A DNA stretch of 64,000 nucleotides from Marinomonas balearica (lineage in GTDB: Bacteria; Pseudomonadota; Gammaproteobacteria; Pseudomonadales; Marinomonadaceae). Numbering within the stretch: the stretch's first letter is position 1; each line of letters starts with the position of its first letter. Shown here in pieces: positions 16,445-26,520 of the stretch. The translations under genes were made by a program, and so were the position numbers. The notes below the pieces were generated by a model, which was given only the letters and a program-made list of their open reading frames with translations, had not been told where the DNA came from and made no database searches. The stretch lies in contig NZ_SNXC01000002.1 in the NCBI RefSeq assembly GCF_004362145.1, forward strand, positions 37,843 to 101,842. The letters are read 5' to 3'.

Positions 16445-18517
16445 ATGCCTAAAAAATACGAATCATTGGTTATTACTCGCGTTTATTCGCGATTTTTTGC
16501 CGTCGTTGCAATTGTTAGCGTTGTCCTCATGGCGTTTAGCCATTCGTCTTTTAATCAAAAGGCGGCTCCTCTTTTTACCGACCCTCTCAATGACATTCGT
16601 GCGAACTATACCGTTAATGAGCCCGTTACAGATCAAATTGCGCAATTTCAGACCATTGAAAATGGTTTTATACTGCAATGCCATGTTTCATTAGAGCACC
16701 CTATTGAATATTGTGGTGGAAGCCTCGTATTCCCGCGAGAAGCCGGAAAAGAAGTTTCATTTGAAGACATCGATGAATTCTCTTTTGATATTGAGTTAGA
16801 TTCTAATGCGCCTGGTTATGATGGACGTTTCCGCATGTTTATCAAGTCGATTATTGATGGCGGATTTGACCCCCACCCTGAGAATAGCCATGTAAAGTAT
16901 CATGCGGTTCGAGTTGATGGCAGCGGACATAAAAGCATTCCTCTTAATCGCTTCGACGTTGAAACATGGTGGGAAAACAAATACCAAATTGCCTTTTCTG
17001 AAGCATATAAAGACTTTTCCAAAATCCACAGTGTAGAGTTCGCTATTAATGATGTGCCAGTAAAGGCGGGCGATTATAAAATCCGAGTCTCAAACTTGGT
17101 TGCACATGGTCGTGTTATCGATGTCGACCAGTTAAACCAGTGGCTGTTGTATGGCTGGGTATCCAGCTTAGTTCTATTTCTGCTTCATTATGCTTGGCTT
17201 AATAACCGATTGCTGAGCCTTGTCCGACGTAATGCGCTTCATGATGCGAACACTGGCCTGCTAAATGCCGCTGGTTTTGAGGATTCGTTACGCACTTTTG
17301 ATCGTAAATCAGGCTATTTTTACCTAATTAAACTGACTAACTGGCAAAACCTCGTTAAACACTTCGGGGTTATAACGGCTCAGGAGCTTATTAAGAAGAG
17401 TCAGATTCATGTCTCTAATCTTCTGGACGACGACAGTATCATCATGGCGAGTCTCGAGAGCGATGAGCTTGCGCTATATTCACCAAAAGGTCGCTTGAGC
17501 GTAGCGCAGGAAAAGGCGCTAATTGAAACACTAAAAGAAGGTGAAACGTTCGAGCAGCTGGGGCACATCTGTCTAGAAGTTAAAGTCGGCATTATCGAAG
17601 AGAGTTTACTAAAGCGAGAAAGCGATACTTGGATTCACAGTGCGCGTGAAGTGATTGATTCTATCAGCAGTGTGCATGATGAAATTAAAGTGTACACCGA
17701 TGAGGTGCATGAGGCGGTACGTTATTCGGCTTATATAGAACAAGAAGTGCGAAAAGGGCTAGCGGAAGACAAGTTCCACTTGTTGTTTTTGCCTGTCTAT
17801 GACGCTACTCGTAATCAAATTATTGGAGCGGAAGCATTGTTACGTTCAAGCTTAGACAGTTTGAGCAATTTGTCTCCTCAGGTTTACGTCACTGTTGCGG
17901 AAAAAACAGGTTTGATTCGTGAAATCGATTGCATGGTGATGAACAAAAGCTTGAAAGCGCTGGAAAGCTTATCCTTACCGGACGACTTTATCATATCGAT
18001 TAATATATCTGCTCAGGAACTGCTTGATACAACCTTTATTGATCGATTTGAAGAGGCGGTTGGCAAAAGTTCCATTTCCCCTTCTCAGCTGCGTTTGGAA
18101 ATTACTGAAACCTCGTTTGTCGATTTAAATCAAGCCAATACGGATATGTTGGAACGCGTTCGAGAATTAGGGTGCAGTATCTCGCTGGATGATTTTGGCA
18201 CCGGTTACACATCGTTTAACCACCTTAAAAACATCCCTGTTGATGAAATCAAAATCGATCGTGAGTTTGTTAACGAGATGGACGAATACGAGACAAGCGT
18301 TATTATTAAATCCATGATTACGATTGCCCGTTCGTTTAAATATGACCTTGTTGCAGAAGGTATAGAAACGCAATCTCAAATAGAGAGCCTGTATGCGTTA
18401 GGGTGTACACGTTTCCAAGGTTATTTCATTTCAAAGCCAACTCAATTAACCGATGTCATTGATTTAAACGAGCGACTTAAATCGAACGAGTTAACGTTAA
18501 TCAATGCCATCGATTAG
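16445..18517 (+). CDS. Membrane EAL phosphodiesterase with degenerate GGDEF
   Basis: A 690-residue protein with an N-terminal membrane helix, a periplasmic domain of about 200 residues rich in strands, a second helix near residue 240, a degenerate GGDEF domain (about 260-420) and an EAL domain (about 435-680). The GGDEF position reads L-E-S-D-E-L-A-L, so cyclase activity is unlikely. The EAL motif is intact as G-A-E-A-L-L-R, and D-D-F-G-T-G-Y plus V-A-E-G-I-E are present. It should therefore degrade cyclic di-GMP, with the GGDEF part perhaps regulatory. The periplasmic sensor is not a family I recognise. Confidence 0.88.
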   Translation: MPKKYESLVITRVYSRFFAVVAIVSVVLMAFSHSSFNQKAAPLFTDPLNDIRANYTVNEPVTDQIAQFQTIENGFILQCHVSLEHPIEYCGGSLVFPREAGKEVSFEDIDEFSFDIELDSNAPGYDGRFRMFIKSIIDGGFDPHPENSHVKYHAVRVDGSGHKSIPLNRFDVETWWENKYQIAFSEAYKDFSKIHSVEFAINDVPVKAGDYKIRVSNLVAHGRVIDVDQLNQWLLYGWVSSLVLFLLHYAWLNNRLLSLVRRNALHDANTGLLNAAGFEDSLRTFDRKSGYFYLIKLTNWQNLVKHFGVITAQELIKKSQIHVSNLLDDDSIIMASLESDELALYSPKGRLSVAQEKALIETLKEGETFEQLGHICLEVKVGIIEESLLKRESDTWIHSAREVIDSISSVHDEIKVYTDEVHEAVRYSAYIEQEVRKGLAEDKFHLLFLPVYDATRNQIIGAEALLRSSLDSLSNLSPQVYVTVAEKTGLIREIDCMVMNKSLKALESLSLPDDFIISINISAQELLDTTFIDRFEEAVGKSSISPSQLRLEITETSFVDLNQANTDMLERVRELGCSISLDDFGTGYTSFNHLKNIPVDEIKIDREFVNEMDEYETSVIIKSMITIARSFKYDLVAEGIETQSQIESLYALGCTRFQGYFISKPTQLTDVIDLNERLKSNELTLINAID

Positions 18518-18622
18518 TTCTGAGTAGGCTTGGACAGAATGTGTTAATTATGAGTCCAATTGACATCCCTCCCACTAAAAAAATGAAGCCTGTCATCAAG
18601 TAATAACGCGGATGAAGCGAGG

Positions 18623-19189
18623 TTAATCTCTTTTATATAAAGACTCAATGGTGCTGGTGGCAATAGTATTCGCGTTAATCATGTAACCTGTGAGTGCTCC
18701 AGATGCATTCTCAGGTAGGTCGATTTTTTCAACTGAAAGGGCGTGTAGTGTGAAACGGTAGTGATGAACGCCGTGGCCTTGAGGAGGGCAAGCACCGCCA
18801 AAACCATGCACACCATAATCGTTCGCTGTCTGAACGCTGCCTTCGGGAGTGAATTGGCTGTTCGGGGTTCCTGCGCCTTGTATAAGTTCTTGGACATCAA
18901 GAGGGATATTAATAATCTGCCAATGCCACCAGCCACTGCCGGTTGGTGCGTCAGGGTCATACGCCGTGATGGCGAAACTTTTTGTTCCGTCAGGTATGCC
19001 AGACCAAGTAAGCTGAGGAGATAGATCATCGCCCGAACAACCGAACCCATTAAACTCTTGGGCTTTTGTCATAAACTCGCCATCGGAGATGTCCTTACTG
19101 GTCAGTGTTAATTCTCCCGCCCAGTTTAGCTGTGACACACACAGAGTGGAGATGACGCATAATTGTTTTAAATTCAATGTAATATTCAT
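18623..19189 (-). CDS. Exported YbhB/YbcL-type PEBP protein
   Basis: A 188-residue phosphatidylethanolamine-binding-like protein. The N-terminus is a Sec signal peptide ending near L-N-W-A-G. The mature part has both family signatures: Y-D-P-D-A-P-T-G-S-G-W-W-H-W and G-G-A-C-P-P-Q-G-H-G-V-H-H-Y-R-F. Bacterial members bind small ligands, but their role is poorly known. Start is an ATG with AAGGGA upstream. It lies downstream of the AraC regulator on the same strand, 64 bp apart. Confidence 0.88.
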   Translation of the reverse strand: MNITLNLKQLCVISTLCVSQLNWAGELTLTSKDISDGEFMTKAQEFNGFGCSGDDLSPQLTWSGIPDGTKSFAITAYDPDAPTGSGWWHWQIINIPLDVQELIQGAGTPNSQFTPEGSVQTANDYGVHGFGGACPPQGHGVHHYRFTLHALSVEKIDLPENASGALTGYMINANTIATSTIESLYKRD

Positions 19190-19253
19190 TAAGTGTTCCC
19201 TTAAACGTAGTTAATAAAGACCGTATAAGGGTAGCCTTCTATTCCATGCAGCA

Positions 19254-20099
19254 TTATTCAGATGCTGTCAGACTTTCGCTCAAATCCGCCAACTTTGTTT
19301 TTCGCAAATCGCTTGGTGTTAAGCCGAAACGGGTTTTAAAGCGATTGGAAAATCTTGATTGAGAGAGATAGCCACACCGTTCAGATATGATTGATATGGG
19401 TAAATGAGTGGTTTGCAGCAAGTGCAACCCCAGACCCAATTTGACTTGGTCTTTGATTTCTTGAACCGATGTTCCTTCGGATTTAAGTCTGCGACGCAAG
19501 GTGGATTCGCTCATTGCTAATTCATCACATAGTGTATCCAGAGAAAGATCTTTTTCCGGCTGCAAGCTGATGATGTGATGCAATTTTTGGCTTACTTTAT
19601 GATTAGAAACCATTCCTAATATGTCGGAGTGCCCCGCTAGAGAAAGTACATGAAGAAGCTCTTTGCGTCTCAACGACCAAAGTTCTTTCGGTGCCCACCG
19701 TGCAAACTCAATAAACTGATAGAGACTTTCGTTTAGTTCATGGGATACGTCTCCAATGTAATAGGAGTCTGTATTTTGCGAATTTGTCACATGTGATAAC
19801 TCGGTGAAATCCTGCCGCTCAAATTCAATGACGAGAGCAAAATAGTGGCTTGGGTTGGGGAGGTTGCGCATATGTACATTCGGGTTGTCGGACAGAAAAA
19901 CGAATTGCCCTGATGCGCAAAGGTGTTCGCTCACAGAGCCAAGAGATTTCTGGCCGCCCAGTACGACAATCAAGAGCGGATTTACAATGGGAACATTCTT
20001 CATCACCTGCTCATCTTTAGCGGAATAAATCGAAAACGGTAAAGGTCTTTCGGTATATGTTACGTCCGTTATCAGATCGATCATCTTGCTGGGTTCCAC
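19254..20099 (-). CDS. AraC-family regulator
   Basis: A 281-residue regulator starting at GTG behind AAAGGAG. The N-terminal half is the AraC_N-like effector-binding region (AraC-type_N, as in relatives that sense small ligands). The C-terminal 100 residues contain two helix-turn-helix motifs, with L-A-M-S-E-S-T-L-R-R-R-L and C-G-Y-L-S-Q-S-R-F-S-N-R-F-K. The last motif is typical of AraC proteins. The PEBP gene 64 bp downstream is a candidate target. Inducer unknown. Confidence 0.88.
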   Translation of the reverse strand: MEPSKMIDLITDVTYTERPLPFSIYSAKDEQVMKNVPIVNPLLIVVLGGQKSLGSVSEHLCASGQFVFLSDNPNVHMRNLPNPSHYFALVIEFERQDFTELSHVTNSQNTDSYYIGDVSHELNESLYQFIEFARWAPKELWSLRRKELLHVLSLAGHSDILGMVSNHKVSQKLHHIISLQPEKDLSLDTLCDELAMSESTLRRRLKSEGTSVQEIKDQVKLGLGLHLLQTTHLPISIISERCGYLSQSRFSNRFKTRFGLTPSDLRKTKLADLSESLTASE

Positions 20100-20242
20100 A
20101 ATAAGCTCCTTTAGTGATAGATGAATCGCCGCTTCTGTCTCGAAGGCAGAGCCTATGCGTCAAACGTTATCATTAAAATTGAGTAAGACTACAGAAAATA
20201 GCCGAAACCTTTTACAATACGGCAAAAATTAAACTCTATCTA

Positions 20243-20620
20243 ATGGGTGATACCTTGTCTTCAGAAAAGTCTTCAGAAAATACTAGCTTCGAAGTTCGAT
20301 TACAAATGGCGCATGACGAGCTGGAGAAGCGAGGAGTGTGGCGTTCAAATTATAATCCGCCAATATACAGCTTGCTTCGTCGTCTAGGTATTAAGTTACC
20401 GCCCCCGTACTTCCTTTCATTTCACGCTAATGTGATCGTAAACTTTGTCTATATGTTAGCGTTAGCCTCAATTATTTTTGCGTTTACTCAAGGCGGCTTT
20501 GATGCCAGTGTGTTTGATAAAACACTGCTCTGGAGTATAGCTTACAGTATTTTTATGGCCGTTTTTTATCTGTGGCGTCGCACACAATTAAAATTAGGTG
20601 CGTGGAAAAACATAGGATAA
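20243..20620 (+). CDS. DUF6404-like small membrane protein
   Basis: A 125-residue protein with a soluble helical N-terminus (H-D-E-L-E-K-R-G-V-W-R-S-N-Y-N-P-P) followed by R-L-G-I-K-L-P-P-P, then two membrane helices (about residues 65-83 and 92-110) and a basic tail. The N-P-P and P-P-P pattern with two following helices fits the DUF6404 family as I recall it. The function is unknown. Ribosome site is weak. It is divergent from the AraC gene. Confidence 0.65.
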   Translation: MGDTLSSEKSSENTSFEVRLQMAHDELEKRGVWRSNYNPPIYSLLRRLGIKLPPPYFLSFHANVIVNFVYMLALASIIFAFTQGGFDASVFDKTLLWSIAYSIFMAVFYLWRRTQLKLGAWKNIG

Positions 20621-20841
20621 CCATAAAGCGCAATTAGCACATAATATCGATAAGTTAATGAAATTATTATCGTTTGATAGCTTGACCGTATTTGTCTATA
20701 CAAGATGCGTCAAAAGAATGTTATCTATCCGTTTACTTGCTGACCAATTGGATATATTGTGCATAAAATGAGATGGCTGGAGTGATGTATTTAAGTACGG
20801 CTATTTTAAGGCTAGAAATGAATAATGTTTTGCCTTAACGG

Positions 20842-20860
20842 TTGGCAGGTTTATTGCTTT
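20842..20860 (+). promoter_or_regulatory. Sigma-54 promoter of the amino-acid ABC operon
   Basis: TTGGCAGGTTTATTGCTTT matches the TTGGCAC-N5-TTGC consensus closely, with GG and GC exactly ten bases apart. It lies about 89 bp before the substrate-binding gene start. The remaining 327-bp gap (20621-20948) shows no other clear feature. RpoN control suggests nitrogen limitation as the signal, through NtrC or a similar activator. Confidence 0.75.
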
Positions 20861-20948
20861 TTAAAAGCAGTGAGATAGACATTATTCTAGCAATCTAATG
20901 GTAAATTAATCTTTTAAGTATTCTAAAAAACAAACAATGGGGACACTT

Positions 20949-21755
20949 ATGAAATTGGGTATTAAAAAAGCCTTAGCGGGTTTGGCGTTGGCAGGTTCTC
21001 TTGTCGCTACAGCAAACGTTAATGCTGCGTCTGCAATCGATGGTATCCTATCAAGCGATGAGCTTAAAGTGTGTTTCGAAGCGGGTTACATTCCGTTTGA
21101 AATGAAAACGAAAGACGGTCGATTCATTGGTTTTGATATTGATATTGGCAAACACATGGCTCGAACCATGGATGTTAAGTTTGTTCCTGTTAATACCGCT
21201 TGGGATGGCATCATTCCAGCTCTTCAAACTGAGAAATGTGACATCATCATGGGTGGTATGACGATTACGGCTCAGCGTAACCTAAAAGTGATGTTTGCTA
21301 ACCCGTACATTACGATTGGTCAAACTGTCGTGATAAAGCCTGAGCTAGAAGGCAAAATCACAAGTTATAAAGACCTAAACGATCCAAAATATACAATAAC
21401 GTCTCAGCTTGGTACGACCGGCGCAGAAGCTGCGAAAAAGTATTTGTCGAAGGCAAAATTGGATTTGTTTGAAACGTCCGCAGACGGTGTACTGCAAGTA
21501 GCAAACGGAAAAGCGGATGCGTTTGTTTATGACCTTCCATTTAACGCTTTGTACTCTTCTCAGCATCAAGACACAGTCGTTCATTTAGATGAATCGTTCA
21601 CTTACGAACCTCTTGGCTGGGCTATTCGTCAAGATGATCCGAACTTCCTTAACTTCTTGAATAATTACCTTACACAAATTAAGAACGATGGTACGTATGA
21701 TCGTATTTACTCTAAGTGGTTCGAATCGGACTCTTGGGTAGACAGCATTCAATAA
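20949..21755 (+). CDS. Polar amino-acid ABC transporter, substrate-binding protein
   Basis: A 268-residue periplasmic protein of the SBP_bac_3 family. The ATG at 20949 is chosen over one 12 bp upstream because GGGGA lies six bases before it. A signal peptide with a basic start and hydrophobic core ends at V-N-A-A-S. The mature part begins with S-S-D-E-L-K-V-C-F-E and has the family motif G-F-D-I-D-I-G-K-H-M-A, plus G-T-T-G-A-E-A-A in domain 2. It belongs with the permease and ATPase that follow. Likely substrate is a polar amino acid; which one is not shown. Confidence 0.9.
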   Translation: MKLGIKKALAGLALAGSLVATANVNAASAIDGILSSDELKVCFEAGYIPFEMKTKDGRFIGFDIDIGKHMARTMDVKFVPVNTAWDGIIPALQTEKCDIIMGGMTITAQRNLKVMFANPYITIGQTVVIKPELEGKITSYKDLNDPKYTITSQLGTTGAEAAKKYLSKAKLDLFETSADGVLQVANGKADAFVYDLPFNALYSSQHQDTVVHLDESFTYEPLGWAIRQDDPNFLNFLNNYLTQIKNDGTYDRIYSKWFESDSWVDSIQ

Positions 21756-21768
21756 GACTCCTTCCCGA

Positions 21769-21797
21769 GAGGGCTCATAATGTTATGGGCCCTCTTT
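21769..21797 (+). terminator. Intercistronic stem-loop after the binding-protein gene
   Basis: GAGGGC-T-CATAA pairs with TTATG-G-GCCCTC around a two-base loop, followed by TTT. Such hairpins between a binding-protein gene and its permease commonly stabilise the first transcript or cut read-through, giving excess binding protein. Confidence 0.7.
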
Positions 21798-21818
21798 CAC
21801 TGCTAATTAAGAGATATC

Positions 21819-22766
21819 ATGGAAACACAATCTAGTCGCTGGCTGGGTCATGGGCTTTATTTGCTTATAATGGCTATCCTCATTTCCGGAGTGTATTTCT
21901 CTGGACAACGTATCAACTACACTTGGCATTGGGAGCGTTTATGGCCGTATATTGTAAACACTGACCCACAAGATATTTTTGCTGAGACAGACGGAACCGT
22001 AGTGATCGATGAAAAAGGGACTCTAAGCATTGAACCTGATTACGGTGGCGATCCTCAGATTGTTAGAGAATACACAACGTTAGTCGCATATGATGGCGAT
22101 TTAATCTTTCAAGGCGATACGCTGGCACGATTGGAAGGGTGGCGTTTTGGCCCAATTGCCGAAGGCCTTTGGGTGACGATAAAATTATCGTTTATATCGC
22201 TGATATTTTCGATCATTTTAGGGCTAATATTTGGCTTGATGCGGATATCGCACCGGCAAGTGATGCGCAATCTCGCCGTTACGTATGTTGAAGTCATACG
22301 CGGTACACCATTATTGGTGCAGATCTTTATCGTCTATTTCTTTATTGGCACTGTATTTGATCTCGATCGATTTACGGCTGGGGTAGCAGCACTGTCTATC
22401 TTTACGGGCGCCTATGTTGCTGAAATTGTTCGCGCAGGAATTCAGTCAGTGCCGACAGGTCAAATGGAAGCTGCTCGATCGTTAGGCATGAATTATGTCC
22501 AAGCGATGTGCTATGTCATTATGCCGCAAGCCATCAAGCGAACACTACCGCCTTTGGCTGGGCAGTTTATAAACTTAATTAAAGATTCCTCATTGGTTTC
22601 TGTTATTTCTATTACAGACTTAACAAAAGCTGGCCGTGAAGTTGTGAGTGGCAGTTTCGCACCGTTTGAGGTGTGGTTTACGGTCGCAGCTCTGTATCTC
22701 ATCGTGACGGGAGCGTTGTCTTGGGCCATTCAGATCTTAGAAAAGAGGTTATCTGCAAGTGACTGA
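21819..22766 (+). CDS. Amino-acid ABC transporter permease
   Basis: A 315-residue HisM/GlnP-type permease. An N-terminal helix (about 12-28) is followed by a hydrophilic segment of roughly 85 residues, then the standard membrane core from W-V-T-I-K-L-S. The ATPase-coupling EAA loop reads [12 protein letters not shown]. The long segment between helix 1 and the core is larger than in minimal permeases and probably periplasmic. No second permease gene exists here, so it likely forms a homodimer. It overlaps the ATPase gene by eight bases. Confidence 0.9.
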   Translation: METQSSRWLGHGLYLLIMAILISGVYFSGQRINYTWHWERLWPYIVNTDPQDIFAETDGTVVIDEKGTLSIEPDYGGDPQIVREYTTLVAYDGDLIFQGDTLARLEGWRFGPIAEGLWVTIKLSFISLIFSIILGLIFGLMRISHRQVMRNLAVTYVEVIRGTPLLVQIFIVYFFIGTVFDLDRFTAGVAALSIFTGAYVAEIVRAGIQSVPTGQMEAARSLGMNYVQAMCYVIMPQAIKRTLPPLAGQFINLIKDSSLVSVISITDLTKAGREVVSGSFAPFEVWFTVAALYLIVTGALSWAIQILEKRLSASD

Positions 22767-23508
22767 TAAAACATTAAATGCGCCCATTATTCAGGCTCGT
22801 CATGTTGATAAGACCTATCCCAATGGTTGTCATGCATTAAAGAAAGTGTCGCTAGATGTTAAACGCGGTGAAGTGGTGGTTATTATTGGGCCAAGTGGTT
22901 CCGGTAAATCGACGTTTCTTCGAACATTGAATCAGCTTGAAACCATTTCTACTGGCGCAATCGATATTGATGGAATCGAACTGACCGACAGTTCAACCAA
23001 TATTAATAAAGTTCGTGAAGAAGTCGGCATGGTGTTTCAGTCGTTTAACTTGTTTCCTCATAAGACCGCATTGGGAAATGTGATGTTGTCGCCGATGAAA
23101 GTAAAAAAGGAAACTCGTGCTGAGGCTGAAGTTCATGCTCGTGAGTTACTCACGCGTGTTGGCTTAGCGGAGCGTATGCAGAACTACCCTTCACGTTTGT
23201 CTGGTGGACAGCAGCAACGAGTGGCCATTGCGAGAGCATTAGCGATGAAGCCTAAGATCATGTTGTTCGACGAGCCGACTAGTGCGCTGGACCCTGAAAT
23301 GGTGGGTGAAGTGCTGGATGTTATGAAAGGCCTTGCTCAAGAAGGCATGACCATGGTGGTTGTAACACATGAAATGGGCTTTGCTAAGGAAGTCGCAGAC
23401 CGAGTTGTTTTCATGGAAGAGGGCGAACTTATTCTAGAAGAATCGCCCGATACCTTCTTCGAATCCAACCACCCTCGTTTGAATCGCTTTTTGGGACAAG
23501 TACTGTAA
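22759..23508 (+). CDS. Amino-acid ABC transporter ATPase
   Basis: A 249-residue ATPase of the GlnQ/HisP group. Walker A is G-P-S-G-S-G-K-S-T, signature L-S-G-G-Q-Q-Q-R, Walker [13 protein letters not shown] and the H-loop V-V-T-H-E-M-G-F. It starts at GTG inside the end of the permease gene, so translation is probably coupled. It completes the importer begun at 20949. Two hairpins follow (about 23515-23580) but without a T-run. Confidence 0.93.
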   Translation: MTDKTLNAPIIQARHVDKTYPNGCHALKKVSLDVKRGEVVVIIGPSGSGKSTFLRTLNQLETISTGAIDIDGIELTDSSTNINKVREEVGMVFQSFNLFPHKTALGNVMLSPMKVKKETRAEAEVHARELLTRVGLAERMQNYPSRLSGGQQQRVAIARALAMKPKIMLFDEPTSALDPEMVGEVLDVMKGLAQEGMTMVVVTHEMGFAKEVADRVVFMEEGELILEESPDTFFESNHPRLNRFLGQVL

Positions 23509-23714
23509 TAGTTTGAGTGGCTTTTTCGAAGCCACTATTTCGATTGTTTCTGTTGTCAGGAACGGAAATGGAAACAATCGGAAATATCCATTCTTTACCA
23601 CTCTTCAGACATACATCACGTTACACATTACTCAACAAACAGACACAATTGAGCCTTCAACGACTGCTATTATTATGTAAATACCTTTATTAGGGTATCA
23701 ATTTATAGTTTTTA

Positions 23715-24698
23715 GTGGTGCTCTCGGTGAAAAAACCTGATATTCCTACCAACGATGAAGCGCGTTTATACGCTTTAAACATTCTGCGTATTTTAGACAC
23801 AGAGCCAGAACAGCGTTTTGATTGCATTACCCGTTTGGCCAGCAATATGTTTGATGTCCCTATTGCCTTAGTGAGCTTAGTAGACGAAGAACGTCAGTGG
23901 TTTAAATCTAAAGTAGGTTTGGCGGCCTGTGAAACGAGTCGAGATATTTCGTTTTGTGGTCATTCAATTAACGAAGAAAATCATCTTATTGTTGAGGATG
24001 CGACGAAAGATATTCGCTTCTTTGATAACCCTTTAGTAACGGGGGACTTGTCGATTCGTTTTTATACAGGGAAGGTATTGCGAGATCACCAAGGCTACGC
24101 TTTAGGAACATTGTGCTTAATTGACACTAAACCTCGGCAGTTCAGTGATGAGAATCTCCAGTCTCTCAATGATCTCGGTAGCATCGTTGAGCGCGAGTTA
24201 CTTGCACTGCGTTTGGCCAAGTTGGATGGATTAACCCAATTGCTTAATCGCATCGGGTTTGTATCTGACACTGAAAAGTTGTTCTCTTCTGCAAATGATG
24301 TACGCTTAAAAGCCTATTATTTTGATTTGGATAACTTCAAATCTCTGAATGACAGTGGAGGTCATGACTTAGGAGACAAGGCACTTAAAGTGTTCTCCTC
24401 AGGCTTGCAGGCGAGTTTTCATCATTCTGATTTAGTGGGACGATTGGGTGGTGATGAATTCATGGTCGTGTCCAAAGCAGAGAATAGCAGCGATCTAAAC
24501 GTGAGCGACCCTATTGCTCAACTAGATCAATATTTGAATACAAACCCCTTGTATGATGAAGGCAATACGTCGGGGCTAAGCTACTCATGGGGAGTAACGG
24601 ACTTTATCGTTACTCCTGAGACAGACTTTGAGCATATTCTTAAATGCGCAGATCGTGCAATGTACGATCAGAAAATGCGGAAAAGTGATTGCTCTTGA
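23715..24698 (+). CDS. GAF-GGDEF diguanylate cyclase
   Basis: A cytosolic protein of up to 327 residues with an N-terminal GAF domain (about 25-165) that has the F-C-G-H-S-I motif common in this subgroup, and a C-terminal GGDEF domain (about 170-325) with R-L-G-G-D-E-F intact. The spacing in D-L-D-N-F-K-S-L-N-D is normal. It is probably an active cyclase responding to a small ligand or redox state. Start is uncertain: GTG codons at 23715, 23718 and 23727 are all possible and none has a good ribosome site. Confidence 0.88.
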   Translation: MVLSVKKPDIPTNDEARLYALNILRILDTEPEQRFDCITRLASNMFDVPIALVSLVDEERQWFKSKVGLAACETSRDISFCGHSINEENHLIVEDATKDIRFFDNPLVTGDLSIRFYTGKVLRDHQGYALGTLCLIDTKPRQFSDENLQSLNDLGSIVERELLALRLAKLDGLTQLLNRIGFVSDTEKLFSSANDVRLKAYYFDLDNFKSLNDSGGHDLGDKALKVFSSGLQASFHHSDLVGRLGGDEFMVVSKAENSSDLNVSDPIAQLDQYLNTNPLYDEGNTSGLSYSWGVTDFIVTPETDFEHILKCADRAMYDQKMRKSDCS

Positions 24699-24745
24699 AT
24701 TCACCGTTCTCTAATGTACTGTTTTCTAACTCATTGCTTATATAT

Positions 24746-25318
24746 TCATGCATTGTATCGTTTTTGCAGCTGAGAAAGTAACGTCTCAAAGACGGTTAAG
24801 TCCGTATACAAAGCAGAAGGGTCGACATCGCCCGTTAGAAATAGCCCGTTAGCGATATGGATGCCGCCTTCAAGCATGAGATTATCCATTAAGCCAAATT
24901 CTTCTATTTTGTGATCTAGTTTGTCTCGTATTTCTCCTTTAGGTGCATTCGCAAGGTCACCTTCGCCATATTGGTGCCATACTCGATCTAAAAAAGGCGT
25001 CGTCGTGTTGCTGTAGGCGGCCAACTTTTTACGTAACCCTCTGCCTAAACCTAGCTCGTAAATTGTCCCTGCGTCTGCACTGGTTCCCCGAAAGGGCGTG
25101 AGATTAGCGACTACGATATCGCATTTTTCTACCAACAACTCATTTCCCTTGCTTATTGCTAGGGCCGTATCTAGGGGAGTGGCCTGAGGTGCAATGGTTT
25201 TATCTAAAGGAAAAATACCAGTAAACCCATATTTTTCGCACAGCGCTTTTTTCGTTTCGCCGATTTCTTCCGCATTTGGTAAGAATACCTCGGGGCCCGC
25301 TAAGTATATTTTTTGCAA
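24746..25318 (-). CDS. Nucleoside 2-deoxyribosyltransferase family protein
   Basis: A 190-residue enzyme of the N-deoxyribosyltransferase family, which exchanges bases on deoxyribonucleosides or hydrolyses nucleotides. It begins K-I-Y-L-A-G-P-E-V-F and has the key loop N-L-T-P-F-R-G-T-S-A-D-A-G-T, followed by E-L-G, which carries the catalytic glutamate. Start is TTG with GGAGA upstream. It stands between a GGDEF gene and a lactonase gene, convergent with the former. Its role is probably nucleoside salvage. Confidence 0.85.
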   Translation of the reverse strand: MQKIYLAGPEVFLPNAEEIGETKKALCEKYGFTGIFPLDKTIAPQATPLDTALAISKGNELLVEKCDIVVANLTPFRGTSADAGTIYELGLGRGLRKKLAAYSNTTTPFLDRVWHQYGEGDLANAPKGEIRDKLDHKIEEFGLMDNLMLEGGIHIANGLFLTGDVDPSALYTDLTVFETLLSQLQKRYNA

Positions 25319-25394
25319 AGTAATCTCTCCGTAAATTAAGGCTTATGATGCTAAAGAGAGCGGAGCATAGATTCAAGTCGTCAGATCAATAGTT

Positions 25395-26435
25395 TTAGAC
25401 GGGTCGTAATTCTATCCAATCAGGGCTTTTTCCAACCTTAAGTCGGCTCTTGAATGTGAGATGGCCTGAGTGTGGGTGAATCGCGTAGCAGGCAATGTGG
25501 TTGGACGATTGACCAGCAGCAATTAAAAATACACTGTCGCGAGTAAGTGCAATGCTTCTCGGACGCTCTTCTGTTTGAACCGTTTGTACATGACTCATTG
25601 CCCCTTTCTCGTTTAATGCAAAAACATCGATCGTTGAGGAGCATTTTTCGGATGCATATAAAAATTGCCCATCGTGGCGAATGTGGATGTCTGCCGCCGC
25701 AATGTCATTGCGTGGGTTGTATAAGCAGGCGGAAAGCAGCATTTCTTGCTGAACTGTGAGCTTATTTTGAGTGTACTGTATGGCAGTTATTGTGCCGTTT
25801 AACTCTCCGATAACGTAAATGAAATTGAGCGTAGGGTGAAAGCCAATATGCCTTGGCCCTGTGCCTTTAGCCAGCTGTAACGTTGTGTCAGGTTGTTCCA
25901 ACGCTGCGTGCTTTATAAAAGGGGCGGCGCTCCACATACAAATCTGATCACTGCCCAAGCTGCTCGCAAAAGCAAACATTTGGCCATCGCGTTTTATTGA
26001 ACGAAACATATGAGAATGAGCGCCGATATTGGCGCTTATTGGCGACTTACCTATCGTGTGATCGTTATCTATTTGATAAAGGGAAATATCATGATCTACA
26101 TACGATGCAGAATATAAAATGTCATCGTATTTGGACGCCCAAATGTACGCGAGATTCTTCTCAATATTTGTTGTTTTTTGATGAACAAGGGCGCCATTAT
26201 TCTTGATTAAAAAGGTGTGAATGGCGTGTGGTTCTCCGCGGCACGCTGCGTAAAGGTGTTGGCCTTCTGGCGATATGGCTAATGGTAATGTACCGCCAAA
26301 TTTTTGCACATCAGGTAAAGCTAGGTGACTTACTTTGGACAAGAAACCTGATTGCGCATTGAGCCGACAATGAACAATGTCGTTGCTCCGCGCACATCCA
26401 ATGTAAAGGTCATAACTCAGCTCAATCTGATCCAA
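25395..26435 (-). CDS. Beta-propeller lactonase (Pgl/YbhE-like)
   Basis: A 346-residue protein with the seven-bladed lactonase fold typical of 6-phosphogluconolactonase YbhE. It shows repeated blade motifs such as P-L-A-I-S-P-E-G-Q-H-L-Y, G-T-G-P-R-H-I-G-F-H-P and E-R-P-R-S-I-A-L-T. There is no signal peptide. It is divergent from the enolase-superfamily gene at 26521, and a lactonase beside a sugar-acid cycloisomerase or dehydratase suggests a shared catabolic pathway. The natural lactone is not known. Start is a weak TTG, so the N-terminus is uncertain. Confidence 0.8.
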   Translation of the reverse strand: MDQIELSYDLYIGCARSNDIVHCRLNAQSGFLSKVSHLALPDVQKFGGTLPLAISPEGQHLYAACRGEPHAIHTFLIKNNGALVHQKTTNIEKNLAYIWASKYDDILYSASYVDHDISLYQIDNDHTIGKSPISANIGAHSHMFRSIKRDGQMFAFASSLGSDQICMWSAAPFIKHAALEQPDTTLQLAKGTGPRHIGFHPTLNFIYVIGELNGTITAIQYTQNKLTVQQEMLLSACLYNPRNDIAAADIHIRHDGQFLYASEKCSSTIDVFALNEKGAMSHVQTVQTEERPRSIALTRDSVFLIAAGQSSNHIACYAIHPHSGHLTFKSRLKVGKSPDWIELRPV

Positions 26436-26520
26436 AATTGTACGCTCGAAGAGTAGATTTAAGTATGCTACCTTTAATTTAGGAATAAATAAAACGCCGT
26501 TTTATAAAAAAGAGGTGAAT

